Under the pieces are notes generated by a model, which was not told where the DNA came from, ran no database searches, and worked only from the letters and a program-made list of their open reading frames with translations. A program made the translations under genes and the position numbers. Below, piece after piece: positions 12,081 through 21,950 of a stretch of DNA of 64,000 nucleotides (positions are counted from its first letter, which is position 1; every line of letters begins with the position of its first letter). The stretch comes from Blasia pusilla (Eukaryota; Marchantiophyta; Marchantiopsida; Blasiales), in assembly GCA_050084515.1 (NCBI GenBank), contig CM114275.1, forward strand, positions 4,402,001-4,466,000, written 5' to 3'.

Positions 12081-13371
12081 GTGGAGACTTCGAGGGTGAG
12101 GTCTAGTGGAGAGTCCTTGGATCCCGAGGCCAGTGAGGAGACGACAGATGGCCGAGATATTCATGATGATGGAGTAGTCTTGGAGTACCTTCGTACTGGC
12201 AGCGTTGCAAGCATCGTGGGTGCTAGAGAGCGAGATCGGATCCTACAGCGGGCCAGATGGTTCCGTTGGGAGGGGATACATATTTTGAGGGTTTGGGAGG
12301 ATGGCAAAGTACGCGTAGTGCCGCATCCTTCGCACGGAGCACGACTAGTGCAGCATGCCCACAAGGAGCTGGGTCACTTTGGGGTGAAGCGGACGTACAG
12401 CTTGCTCCAAATTTAGTATTGGTGGCGAGGCATGCAGACTGACGTTCAACAGTTTGTTGCCAGGTGCATGGTGTGTGATCGGGTCCGAGCATCGTTCAAA
12501 GCTCTGACTCCACAGTTGCATCCATTACCGATCATGGGCTTAGGGTATAGATGAAGTTTGGATTTTGCAGGACCTTTGCCTTTGACGGAGCGTCACAGTC
12601 GTTATGTGTTGGTGATGGTCGAGCACTTCTCGAAGTGGATCGAGTTGGTTGCATTGCCTGACAAAGCGAGTGAGGGAGTAGCTTATGCCTTCCTTGACAG
12701 AGTGTGAGTCATTGTGGCGTACCGGCTGAGGTGTTGTTGACAGACCAGGGTACCGAGTTTCGCGGTGAGTTCCAAGCCTTGTGTGATCAGGCGCTGATCG
12801 ACCATCGTACGACTTTGCGAGATCATCCAGAGACGGATGGATTAGAGGAGAGAGTTGTGCAGACGGTGAAGAGGGGTTTATGCAAGTTTGGCTTTCAGAG
12901 AGGTCACCTAGGATATTGGGACCTCTAGTTGCCCTAGTTGGCGATGGGATACAGATTGAGCAGGCAAGCATCTTTAGCGTCTTTTTCACCGTACTTGCTA
13001 CTTTATGGCCGAGAGCCAGATTTACCTACGGCCATTCGTCGAGATGCTGGTGAGATGTTGGACCTTCATGACCCAGATGTATGGATGCAAGCATGTTCTC
13101 AAAGGGCTGAGTTTTTTTCAGAGAGTGATGCCCATGGCGTTCGAGAACTTGACCATTGCGCAGCATCAGGATACGTAGAGGTATGCGACTATTCGGTGTG
13201 GTGGTTATCGACCAACTATCCGGAGGTGTCATAAGGGGGATTATGTCTACTTGCAGCAGACGGCACTGACGACGTTGGATGTGAGTGCAGGGCGCACTAT
13301 CCTGAGAGTGCGTGACGGTTTGCCATCCGATGTTCTCTTGCTGGAGGAACGCGATGGTATGGTATGGAAGG
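12081..13371 (+). pseudogene. Retroviral-type integrase, broken
   Basis: Integrase inserts the DNA copy into the host. The HHCC zinc module is seen at about 12325-12485 (HAHKELGHFG then CMVCDR). Catalytic acidic residues lie in SLDFAGPLP (near 12561), LLTDQGTEF (Asp codon 12743-12745) and DGLEERVVQ (Glu near 12848). Downstream parts read ASFSPYLLLYGREPDLP and, after another frameshift, KGDYVYLQQ and RVRDGLPSDVLLLEERDG. Stops include the adjacent TAGs near 12926-12940 where Gln and Trp would fit. The frame at 13311-13370 ends at the solo LTR and matches the PHD frame beyond it. Confidence 0.88.
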
Positions 13372-14027
13372 TGTCACGTCTTTTAGGATAGATCGTTGAG
13401 ATCTAGTAGAGTGCCTTCCTGAGTAGTGGAGGACATGCTCAATATGTTGAGGATGTCTTGTTGAGGCCCCGGGAAACTTGAGAGAGCAGGTTTCCCCTTC
13501 GTTTTGGCTCATTTGGAGCCATATTGAGGAACTTACTATTTTAGATAAGTACCATTTTGAGGATATGATCAACTTTCTATTTTTGGTAAGTAGCCCTTGA
13601 CCTCCTACATCAAGTTAAGAGTCAAGGAGGTGACTTGGGAGAATAGGTTACCATGGAGAGAACTTGGGTGAGGGGAGGGGTATACCTCAAGGAGAGAGAG
13701 CTTGAGAGGTCATTCTCTCTTTGTTGAACCTCTTGGCATGAGGCGGCAGAGCTATGGTCCCTTGCCTTGTGAGTGTAACCCAAGCCTCTCATTAGGAGAG
13801 TGGGTTTGGTTTGACATGAGAGAGAGTGCACACCTTTGAGAGCTATGGTGTGAAATGGTATAGAGAGAGATTGGATCTTACTTTAGGAGATAATATAATA
13901 TTGGAGATATTTTAGTACTTCTTGTCTCGTTGTTTGGATGACATGAGTTAGTATGGGATTGTGCGTATTTGTGTGTGTGTTCGGTGACAGTGATGTATGT
14001 TGTGTAGCGATGTGTATGCGCACGACA
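13372..14027 (+). mobile_element. Nested solo LTR (TG...CA) with 4-bp target duplication
   Basis: The 656-bp unit starts TGTCACGTC and ends GCGCACGACA. It is flanked by AAGG on both sides (13368-13371 and 14028-14031). Its first 513 bp match the 5' LTR at 4243 and its last 127 bp match 14449-14581. No internal sequence accompanies it, so a second copy of the family inserted here and recombined to a solo LTR. It splits the integrase-PHD reading frame. Confidence 0.85.
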
Positions 14028-14261
14028 AAGGACCATGTGCGTAATTGTGCGCCATGTCACCTTCCTAACATTGATGGTACAGTAGATCCGAGGTTAGCAG
14101 TAGTTTTTGTAGGCTTGCGTTGTATGTTGTGTGGTTCTGCCCATGGTGCGCCCATAATGCTAGTCTGTGATGGATGTTCGAGAGGTTGGCATATGGCATG
14201 TCTGACGCCACCTCTCACTAGGGTTCCTCGGGGACGATGGATGTGTCCCAGATGTACATAG
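14028..14261 (+). pseudogene. PHD zinc finger, C-terminal module of the integrase polyprotein
   Basis: A C4HC3 PHD finger is clear: CMLC, then CDGC after 11 residues, then GWHMAC, then CPRC, with RGRWM just before the last pair. An extra CAPC pair lies upstream. PHD fingers usually read histone H3 tails. The frame is open from 13953 but its start lies inside the solo LTR, so the listed ATG there is not real. The codon phase at 14028 equals that of the integrase end at 13368-13370, so the finger was originally fused to integrase. A TAG at 14259-14261 closes the polyprotein. It occupies the place that a chromodomain has in chromoviruses. Confidence 0.85.
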
Positions 14262-14438
14262 AGGAGATACTAGGTAGGTTTCGATTCCGACTTTTTCTGT
14301 GACATGGATGACAGGAAGGCGACTAACGATGGGGCCACATGAGCACCCGGCCTTCTTGCTCTTAGCATCCGAGAGATGTATGTCATGGTAGGTAGGGATA
14401 GATGGCTATCTGGAGTTAGAGGGACCTAACCACCAGCT
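14262..14438 (+). other. 3' untranslated part of the retrotransposon
   Basis: Sequence between the PHD stop codon and the polypurine tract. No protein motif is seen. Confidence 0.5.
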
Positions 14439-14448
14439 AGGGGGGCGA
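14439..14448 (+). promoter_or_regulatory. Polypurine tract
   Basis: The short purine run AGGGGGGCGA lies directly before the remaining 3' LTR sequence, the position of the plus-strand primer in LTR retrotransposons. One C interrupts it. Confidence 0.6.
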
Positions 14449-14581
14449 TTGGAGATATTTTAGTACTTCTTGTCTCGTTGTTTGGATGCCATGAGTTAGC
14501 ATGGGATCGTGCGTGTTTGTGTGTGTGTGTGTGTTTGGTGACAGCAATGTATGTTGTATAGCGATGTGTATGCGTACGACA
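14449..14581 (+). repeat. 3' LTR remnant (right part only)
   Basis: It matches 13901-14027, the end of the full LTR, from TTGGAGATATTTTAG to TACGACA. It is followed by the 4-bp duplication CTTC. The left 530 bp of the LTR are missing. The junction CGATTGGAG can be explained by deletion between two ATTG tetranucleotides. Confidence 0.75.
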
Positions 14582-15582
14582 CTTCTTCCATTTGACATAG
14601 TTCTTTCTTTGTGGGGCATATAATCTCGAGTCTTCTCAATTATTAGATTTATCATTTCCATTGCTTGCGCCATCCTTTGGGTTGCAACAATTTTTTCAAG
14701 GTTCTTATGCTTAGCCTATGTCTTTCCATCTTTCACATTTCTTACGTCGTCTTCAAAGCTCATTTTTCCAAGACCATGGATCTTTCGCCAACCTAGGAGG
14801 CGCACCATTCTACCTTCCAATTGCATAAGCCTCCATCCGTATATGAAGTAAGACAAATGGACCATAGCATGGAGTGATTTCCTTCTTGCTTGAAAGGATC
14901 TATTCTAGTATTTCTCTCTAGTTGAACAAACAATACCTCTCGGTGTATATCAGCAACAAAATAGTCTACAATAGTATTTGGATGTCATCTATGATATATC
15001 TTCCTTTGATAGCTTCTAATTCCTCTTGTCCACGCTTGGTGAACATTATTTCTAACACAAATAGGTGTACATGTAGGCTCTCTTCAACCTGCTTGTTATT
15101 GCTTCAATAGCCCTTTGGGGCACAACTAAATACCCCAAATAGCATGTCCACGAGTCTTATCCATCTTTAATAATCCATGATGCCATGAGCTAGATGACTA
15201 AGTTTCTTTCAAGAACCTTGTGGCGTATAAGACGACTAGTGATATTGGTAATGAATTTCCCAACATGGTGATCCCCCAATCTTTGGCCACCAACTTTGTC
15301 ATTTGGATTCATATAATGCACCACTCTCTCTTTAACAATGAGAGAGATTCCATCATTCGCTGTAAGTTGTACCCATTAAAGGACCGATTTCAAACAACCA
15401 ATTATAGGAATGGCAACTTGGATGCCAATAGATATATATAGCAAGCTAAGTGCTTCCTCTTCCTAATATCCATGGAATGAAAGTACTTTTCTCTAATCAA
15501 ATATCTGGGATACTTTGCAAATATTCCCACCATATCTTGTAGCCTTCTTCCATCTAGATGGATGGTTGGTCTATAGTATGTT
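14582..15582. other. No recognised gene
   Basis: Minus-strand frames show long but interrupted translatable stretches, which suggests an old coding remnant. I could not assign it to a transposon or host family. Confidence 0.3.
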
Positions 15583-15973
15583 CTCATCATTTATTATGCA
15601 CACCCATGGTTGACGTTGGTAGTCAAGGAAGGACAAAGGTGGGATCTCATTTGAATTGAAGCTTTTTGCAACACGGTCTGATCCAATAAGAAACGCAAAT
15701 CCCTTAGAATCCTTTAGGAAAACCTTCTTTGAGTATTGCTTGACCACATGTATAAGTTGTAATAACTTCATTACGAGGCTCATCATTTATTATGCACACC
15801 CATGGTTGACGTTGGTAGTCAAGGAAGGACAAAGGTGGGATCTCATTTGAATTGAAGCATTTTTCAACACGGTCTGATCCAATAAGAAACGCAAATCTCT
15901 TAGAATCCTTTAGGAAAACCTTCTTTGAGTATTGCTTGACACATGTATAAGTTGTAATAACTTCATTACGAGG
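15583..15973. repeat. 196-bp tandem duplication
   Basis: 15583-15778 is repeated at 15779-15973 with a handful of changes and a one-base indel. Each copy starts CTCATCATTTATTATGCA and ends CTTCATTACGAGG. Confidence 0.92.
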
Positions 15974-17562
15974 CCATGTAATGAATTCTCTCATGAAATT
16001 GGTTACAGGTTCTCTATTATATGTGTTTGTTGAACTTCCTCCAAAGACATCTGTTGGGAGTGTTTACCATGTGGGATACTATGGACTATTCTCTCTAGAT
16101 TGGTGTCCACGATGGTAGCTCTTACAAAAGAGGTGGGGGATCCATCCTATAGATACAATACATTACTATGGATAATTCCATTGTATGAATCTCAATTCTA
16201 TACCACAATATTGAAGCGCCTAGCTATTTCGGAAGGAGGGTAGAACTGTCATTATCCTCCTACCTATAAATTAATCCTAAAACCAGGTAGTGTTGGAACC
16301 TGTTGGATTTATATTTTAGGTTTTCATCCACACCCTCTATCCCACTACGAAAAAAAAAAAAGGGAGGAGGGACGCCTTAGTAAAAAATCAGGCTCAAGAA
16401 TAGACTACTCTAATTGAACTCATCAATAGCATAGACAATTTGAGATGGAGGGCTAGACCTAGCGTAGGTACTTTTGAGGGGCCATACTAGGATGGTTGGG
16501 ATTGATTGGAGGTCATTTGGAAATTTAATTTTGGATATGATTGAGTTAGATATTTAGTTCCAATCTTACTTGGTGCGAGAGTTCTAGAACAGGAACATGC
16601 AATCCCATAAAAACACGAGGATTTTCAAAGAAAGAATAAGTAGATCAATAGAGAGATAGAGATACATAGATATTAGATAGATAGGTTGTTAGGGAAATGA
16701 ACACCAACTTTATTGGGGGAGCAAGGGAACATTTAGTCACCTTCAAGATTTCAAAAAGACTCAAATCCTTAAACTTGCCACTAGCTAAAGGCTATGAGAT
16801 CATTTGGAGCTATGGTTTAAAATCTTAGGTTCTAATTAAATCCATTTTTTGACAATGATGGAAACTATTGGAACTTTAGTTCCAATAGTGATGAAGGCTT
16901 CATCCAACCAATCTACTTGGGAGGGACCATAGTGCGTTAAAGGTTAGATTGTAAGCAAGACATCATTTGGGACTATACAATCTGAGCAGATAGAAATTTG
17001 ATTGTTGAGGTCTCTATTGATGGCAATGTCATTACATCCCTCGGGTCCACCTTCTCTGTGATTACAATAATCCATGCATCCATTTATGCAGTCTAGTTCT
17101 TGCCTTCAGATACTCTTGGATCATCTATTCTTGTGCTAATTGATTAAGTGAATTTATAAATATTCAAGTGTGATACCAACCTTGTTAATGTAAGTGGGTC
17201 TATTCAATACGCCTCAGATTTTCAATCGCTCTGCATATCACTTCCCTACTGAAACTTGTCTTTCTTGTAAGGGTAGGAAGTAATTTAAAAATTTTAAACT
17301 TCGGTTATTGAATGTGTAGGGGAATCGGAAATCCTTCATATGAGTTGAACTATAAGAGCTTTCATGGTGCCCCTTGGCATTTTTTATATACATGAAATGT
17401 GAATAACGGTTTAGGAACTAAGAACAAATCAAGCCTGGAGGATATCATATTAAAGAACACTTTAGAAATAAGTTATTGTGGGATTTGTGTGGTATCAGCA
17501 TCTGGGGTATGACCCTTGGGGAATAAGGATGACATGACCCAGTTCAGATAGCGTAGCCAGCC
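15974..17562. other. Gene-free AT-rich DNA
   Basis: No coding region, RNA gene or repeat family is recognised. A short poly-A run lies near 16350. Confidence 0.45.
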
Positions 17563-17599
17563 AAAAAAATGGACCCTTGCGACAAGGGTCCATTTTTTT
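17563..17599. repeat. Perfect 17-bp inverted repeat (hairpin)
   Basis: Arms 17563-17579 and 17583-17599 are perfect reverse complements (AAAAAAATGGACCCTTG) around the 3-base loop CGA. On either strand the 3' arm ends in T7, like a stem followed by a T run. The host function, if any, is unknown. Confidence 0.9.
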
Positions 17600-18093
17600 G
17601 AGCTTGCTTAGAGAACCCTTTATGCCCAAGAGAACTGTAAAGCAAGCAAGTTCTTGAGCGTGAGAAGATTGTCGACAAGTTCTTGCATATAAACATCCAT
17701 GCACTCGTATTTCCAGCATCCTACTAGGCTCGTCTGGTTTCGTTCATTAGTGTCAATGCATAAGTTACGAAGTCATTTTTTGTGTATACCCATACACCCG
17801 GAGTCGCTTTGATTGTGCAAGCACTCATGTAGTGCCTCACTGGCTGACTAAATATGCTAAGGCAATTTTTCACTTGTTATTCATAGAATAACTATGGGGC
17901 TGCATTCTTATTGTAATGTCGAATAAATCTAGAAAGTTCAAATGGGAATTTGAACTTTTAGCAAAATATGAGATTGTAAAAGACAAGTTTCTTCGTAAAA
18001 TCTAGAAATTTATGGGAAGATTTCAAAACTTACCCTAGCACATCTGTTACATATGAAAAAACTATTTTATGACAAGTTACGGGAAACTCGTTG

Positions 18094-19506
18094 AATTTTC
18101 CCCAATAGCACGAATAATATTTTGTCGAGCGGAGGTGACTGATAAGTAATACTTGTCCTCTAAACACCGATTCGCCACTTGGGGACGAGCATATCCAAGA
18201 ATATTCTTTCGAGAACAATGGAACGTTCTTGAAAGCCCATCTAACAAAACTGGTTGCGATGAATCGAGAAATTCAGGACACTTCGCACCGACAATCCGAC
18301 ATGATGAGCGCTCTCCCTCCCGGTCTCGTTCTTCACCCCTTGAAGCTTCCCCCGCACCACCACCACCCCCAACGGAGACGGTTCAGAGCTCTTGCGGTCG
18401 TATCACTGTGCCGCGACGAGAAGCCGCACGGGGAGAGTCAGCAGACACCTCGATAGCGCTAGAATAGTAGTCCCTAGGAATGGAGACCGATTTCCGTAGT
18501 AGGACCCGTGACCGCAGGTAAGGGTTCTGGTACGGAACCGCAGGTAGGTTCTTGAGGAGAGTGAAGGTGATGGTGGAGTCAGGTGGACGTGGTCCGCATC
18601 GCCCGATGCAGTGAGGAACGCGACCGGCGGTCCAAGATAGGCCATCTCCGACCACACGAGAGGTGAGGGGAACGCGGACCACTTAGGAGACGTTGGATGG
18701 CAGGCATCTTCCAGGATGCTTGGGCATCAAAGGGTAGGTTCAAATTCGCGGCACACGCATGCAGATTCACGGGGGGTCTTTCCATGGCGACCAACCGTTA
18801 CGTCGCCAATCCGAGGCCGAGACAGCTACAGAAGGCACCACGTGGCGTCTACATACATCCGTATCTACTGGAGTGTACCTTAGGTGCACGATTCTCTTCC
18901 AACTGGCTAGACGAAGCTGCTTCCCGAGCCTAGTGTATCCCGAACCTATCCCTTCGAGGGCTGGCTGAAGGATGCGCGAATCTACACTGCGGAAGTGAAA
19001 CGTGGCAGTCCAAGAGTGCTTCCTGAGCAGAAGCTGAAAACGCCATGTGGCATATGCATCTAAGATATTTCTTGAACTTCGTTGGTTAACTCCAACTTTC
19101 CAAGTAGTCGATCATGTCAATGTGACCTTGTAGCAGCGACCTACACGATATGTGTCCCTGTCACACTCGATTTATTCCGTGGACGGTGGGAAAATCTCTG
19201 TCTAGAGGGCATTTTCTTTTTATTCAAGAAATTTTCGAGTTTTACCGGATGCTGCATGCCTAATAGCATCGACCTATTGGTTATGTGTCCTGTCACACTT
19301 TATTTATCCGTGGGCGGTGGGAAAATCCCAGTCCAGAGGGCATTTTAATTTTATTCAAGAAATTTTCGAGTTTTACCAAATGCTGCGTAAGTAGTTAGGA
19401 TTAATTATGGGTGAGTGTTCCCCAAAATGATTTAATTTTCCCAACTGGCACGGATATTGTGTCCAGTGGAGTTGACATGAGTAATACTTGTCCATTAAAC
19501 ACCAAT
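18094..19506. repeat. Pair of ~78-bp direct repeats flanking 1.26 kb
   Basis: 18094-18172 and 19429-19506 share AATTTTCCC, a GT(C)GAG-GG(A)GTGAC-type block and GTAATACTTGTCC-TAAACACC. The enclosed DNA includes a GC-rich section (about 18.2-19.0 kb) with no recognised protein, and the tandem duplication at 19149. It may be a small non-autonomous element, but no primer site or target duplication was found. Confidence 0.55.
19149..19387. repeat. 133-bp tandem duplication
   Basis: TATGTGTCC at 19149 recurs at 19282. The two copies share CGGTGGGAAAATC, AGAGGGCATTTT and ATTCAAGAAATTTTCGAG. The second copy is slightly shorter. Confidence 0.88.
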
Positions 19507-21610
19507 CCCTACGGTGGAAATTGCTGTTTGGTGGACATGAAGGGATATGAAGCATTAGGTAAAACTTGAAACAAATTCGAAAAAAATACGAAATTATGCA
19601 TGAGTTTTCGAGCATTTAATTACACGCAGGATTAGTTTTTTCATGGCGGATTTTGACTTCTATAGGATTACAATAGACCCAAGATCATAGTACGTGTTGA
19701 TTATTTTTAATTTCTTGCATGGTTTTTCTTTCTTTCTCGAAGAGAATTTCAAGCGCATTACAATAGAGGAGCGCTTTCCTAAGGAACTTAAGCTTTTCAC
19801 CATTTTTTCCCGCATGGAAAATTGATTACCTAGAATGCTATTTGGAAAGATGTCCCCTTATGTTCAATAACTTGATTCTATTTTACCTATTTTGAATTTT
19901 TCTCCAGCATTCAATGCCTTTCACAACATAATAAGACCTACTCCGAATTGTCTGCCCCGTCTTATTGATAACAATTGATAGGATTATATATGCATAACTT
20001 TTCATCTTACAAACTAAATGAAAACATAAAGAGTCCTCTTAACAAAGCTTTAAATAACCTGCGTACATACAAACTTTAAGCACCCTCAAAAGTCCACTTC
20101 TTTCCTTTCTTATATTGTCTCTACGTCTTTTTACCTTGTCTCTACGTCAAGCTATCCATACGAACAAGTAACTTCAAAGTTGTTCTGTTCGAGCTCTTAG
20201 CTTACGCCACATACGCTGAGATATACGCTAACTAGTATGGGGCCCTCAAAATGGTGGGGGTGCGGACTAGTGAAGGATTCAAACCAATAAAGAAAGTCAG
20301 ACACTTTGAGAACCCTGCATGTTAAACATGTATCCAAGTGGACATGTATGTACTTACGTTACGATACTCCTTCTTAAGGCCTCACAACGGAACGCGTTGT
20401 GGGGCTTAAGAAACCAAGAGGGATAGTTGAATAAATGAGTGAAAATATATATAAAATGGAAGAGAATCCGCAAGGTACACTCACGCATGGACCCCTCAGC
20501 CCATCCGTCTCTTACTGTCGATCCCTGCCTTGTGTTCACGTTCTTTCCCAAGCTCCCTCGCATCAAAGATTCGTTTGTTGATTGAGTTGGGTACGGACGT
20601 AAGATAAAAGCGTGAACGACTAGTTCTTGTTGTTCCCCCTGGAGCGGGTGGATGGAGAGTGCCCGCTTATGGCTGTCCATGACTCCACTCTTTCTTCTTC
20701 CCCCACTATTGGCTACGGCCATGCGGACCCGTTGACCATACCTTGGTTATTTACCGGTTTCGTAGATGTAATTTTGCGGTTTTCCCGGGAAAATTTTCCA
20801 CCACTTATTTAATCAAGAGTTATTTAATCGGGTTTTGGGTGACTGAAAATTTTGGCTGATAACAAATCGAAAGGAAATATTAGGGCTACTTGTTGGTTGC
20901 TGCCACTCATGGGTACATGAGATACCTATTTGGAGAAATGATTTATATTTTTAGTGGGAACCGATATATTGCCCGGAATTTTCTATCGAAAAACCGTAAT
21001 CCGAATTTCTGAACCGGTTTCCAAATATGATATAAAAAAACCTATACAAATCCAACTGTGTTTGTTGTGTTGTGGTAGGCAATTTTAAAGCAAATGTAAT
21101 AATAAATAGAAAAAAGGATAGGAAACCCATCACGAATGAATCGGAAGTGCTCAATTTCAACCAGCTGGTCTTACTCGTAACCCCGGATCTCCATGAACAT
21201 TTATGATACCTCTTTGTGTACGTCTTTATTTAAATGACTATTTAGCATTGATGATGTATTTTTAGGACTTTTAGTATTCTTTTAAAATATTATATCACTA
21301 TTTGAAATTCACATGTGTGGACTGCATGGCGGCTGAATCCATGGACATATTTCTTCTTTGACTCAAGAGAAGCAAGTACTCCTATTAGGGCTATACGGTG
21401 AGTATGAGAGGGATGTCTCATAGAGTTTGCATTGCTTGTGGCCTTTTCCCACGAGTGGAAACAAGGGGCCTTATTTCACATCCTTGTTGGGGTTCATTAG
21501 GGATTCCCCCAAGAAGGACACTCGGCCTCAATAATTGGGACTTTGGAAATTTCTGCTCTAAGTTATTAGCTCAATTTGAGCTTCTCAAACATGCCCGCAC
21601 AAAAGTCTAG
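19507..21610. other. Gene-free DNA
   Basis: No coding or RNA gene is recognised. The longest open frame (20354-20722, minus) has no motif. Confidence 0.4.
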
Positions 21611-21654
21611 ACATTAATTCCAAGAGGTGGGACCCACCCTCTTGGAATCAATGT
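21611..21654. repeat. 44-bp near-palindrome
   Basis: Arms 21611-21627 and 21638-21654 (ACATTAATTCCAAGAGG) are complementary with one mismatch around a 10-base centre. Confidence 0.85.
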
Positions 21655-21714
21655 CCAATGACGGGAATCAATGTCATTTGTTTCCTTGTTCCGCACTTTC
21701 CCGTTTCTTCCATC

Positions 21715-21950
21715 AAGCCATGTCCACCCGCCACCATGAGGGAATCTAGACTCTACCACCATAAATCCTACCAAAAAATCCTAGATGAAAGAGTCCTAAG
21801 GCTCAACATAGGAAAGATGGTTGCTAAGAGCCAAATCCCCACCCTTATAGACACTTTGGAAAAGCTAAAAGAGAACCCAAGTTAATAATTAGATGAGAGA
21901 GTTAATGAGTCACTTGACCTGAAATAGGAAACTATGGAAGTTTTAGGAAA
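21715..21950 (+). repeat. Dispersed repeat 'MRESRL', copy 1
   Basis: This stretch aligns in inverted orientation with 32210-32471. Both encode a short frame starting MRESRL, with a conserved SYQ and RLNI-KM spaced alike, so the unit may come from a coding region of an unknown element. The homology continues past the frame to GTCACTTGACC. Confidence 0.6.

Larger units (their letters stand above)
4243..14581 (+). mobile_element. Ty3/gypsy LTR retrotransposon with DNA methyltransferase and PHD finger
   Basis: The element is bounded by CTTC at 4239-4242 and 14582-14585, a 4-bp target duplication. It holds a 5' LTR missing its right part, a long leader, gag, protease, C5-cytosine methyltransferase, RT, RNase H, integrase, a nested solo LTR, a PHD finger, a polypurine tract and a 3' LTR missing its left part. 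The order PR-RT-RH-IN identifies the Ty3/gypsy superfamily. Many stops (often TAG where TGG or CAG is expected) and several frameshifts show that it is inactive. Its base composition is visibly GC-richer than flanking DNA. A related relic on the minus strand (33.66-37.75 kb) shares the same gag-PR-methyltransferase order. Confidence 0.9.

Noticed and set aside
13372-14027. 13372-14027 as the true 3' LTR of the element starting at 4243
   Set aside because: It has its own AAGG duplication, interrupts a reading frame, and the polypurine tract and outer CTTC duplication lie further downstream.
13953-14261. PHD finger as a separate small host gene starting at 13953
   Set aside because: That ATG lies inside the solo LTR. 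Codon phase and target duplication show that the finger continues the integrase frame.
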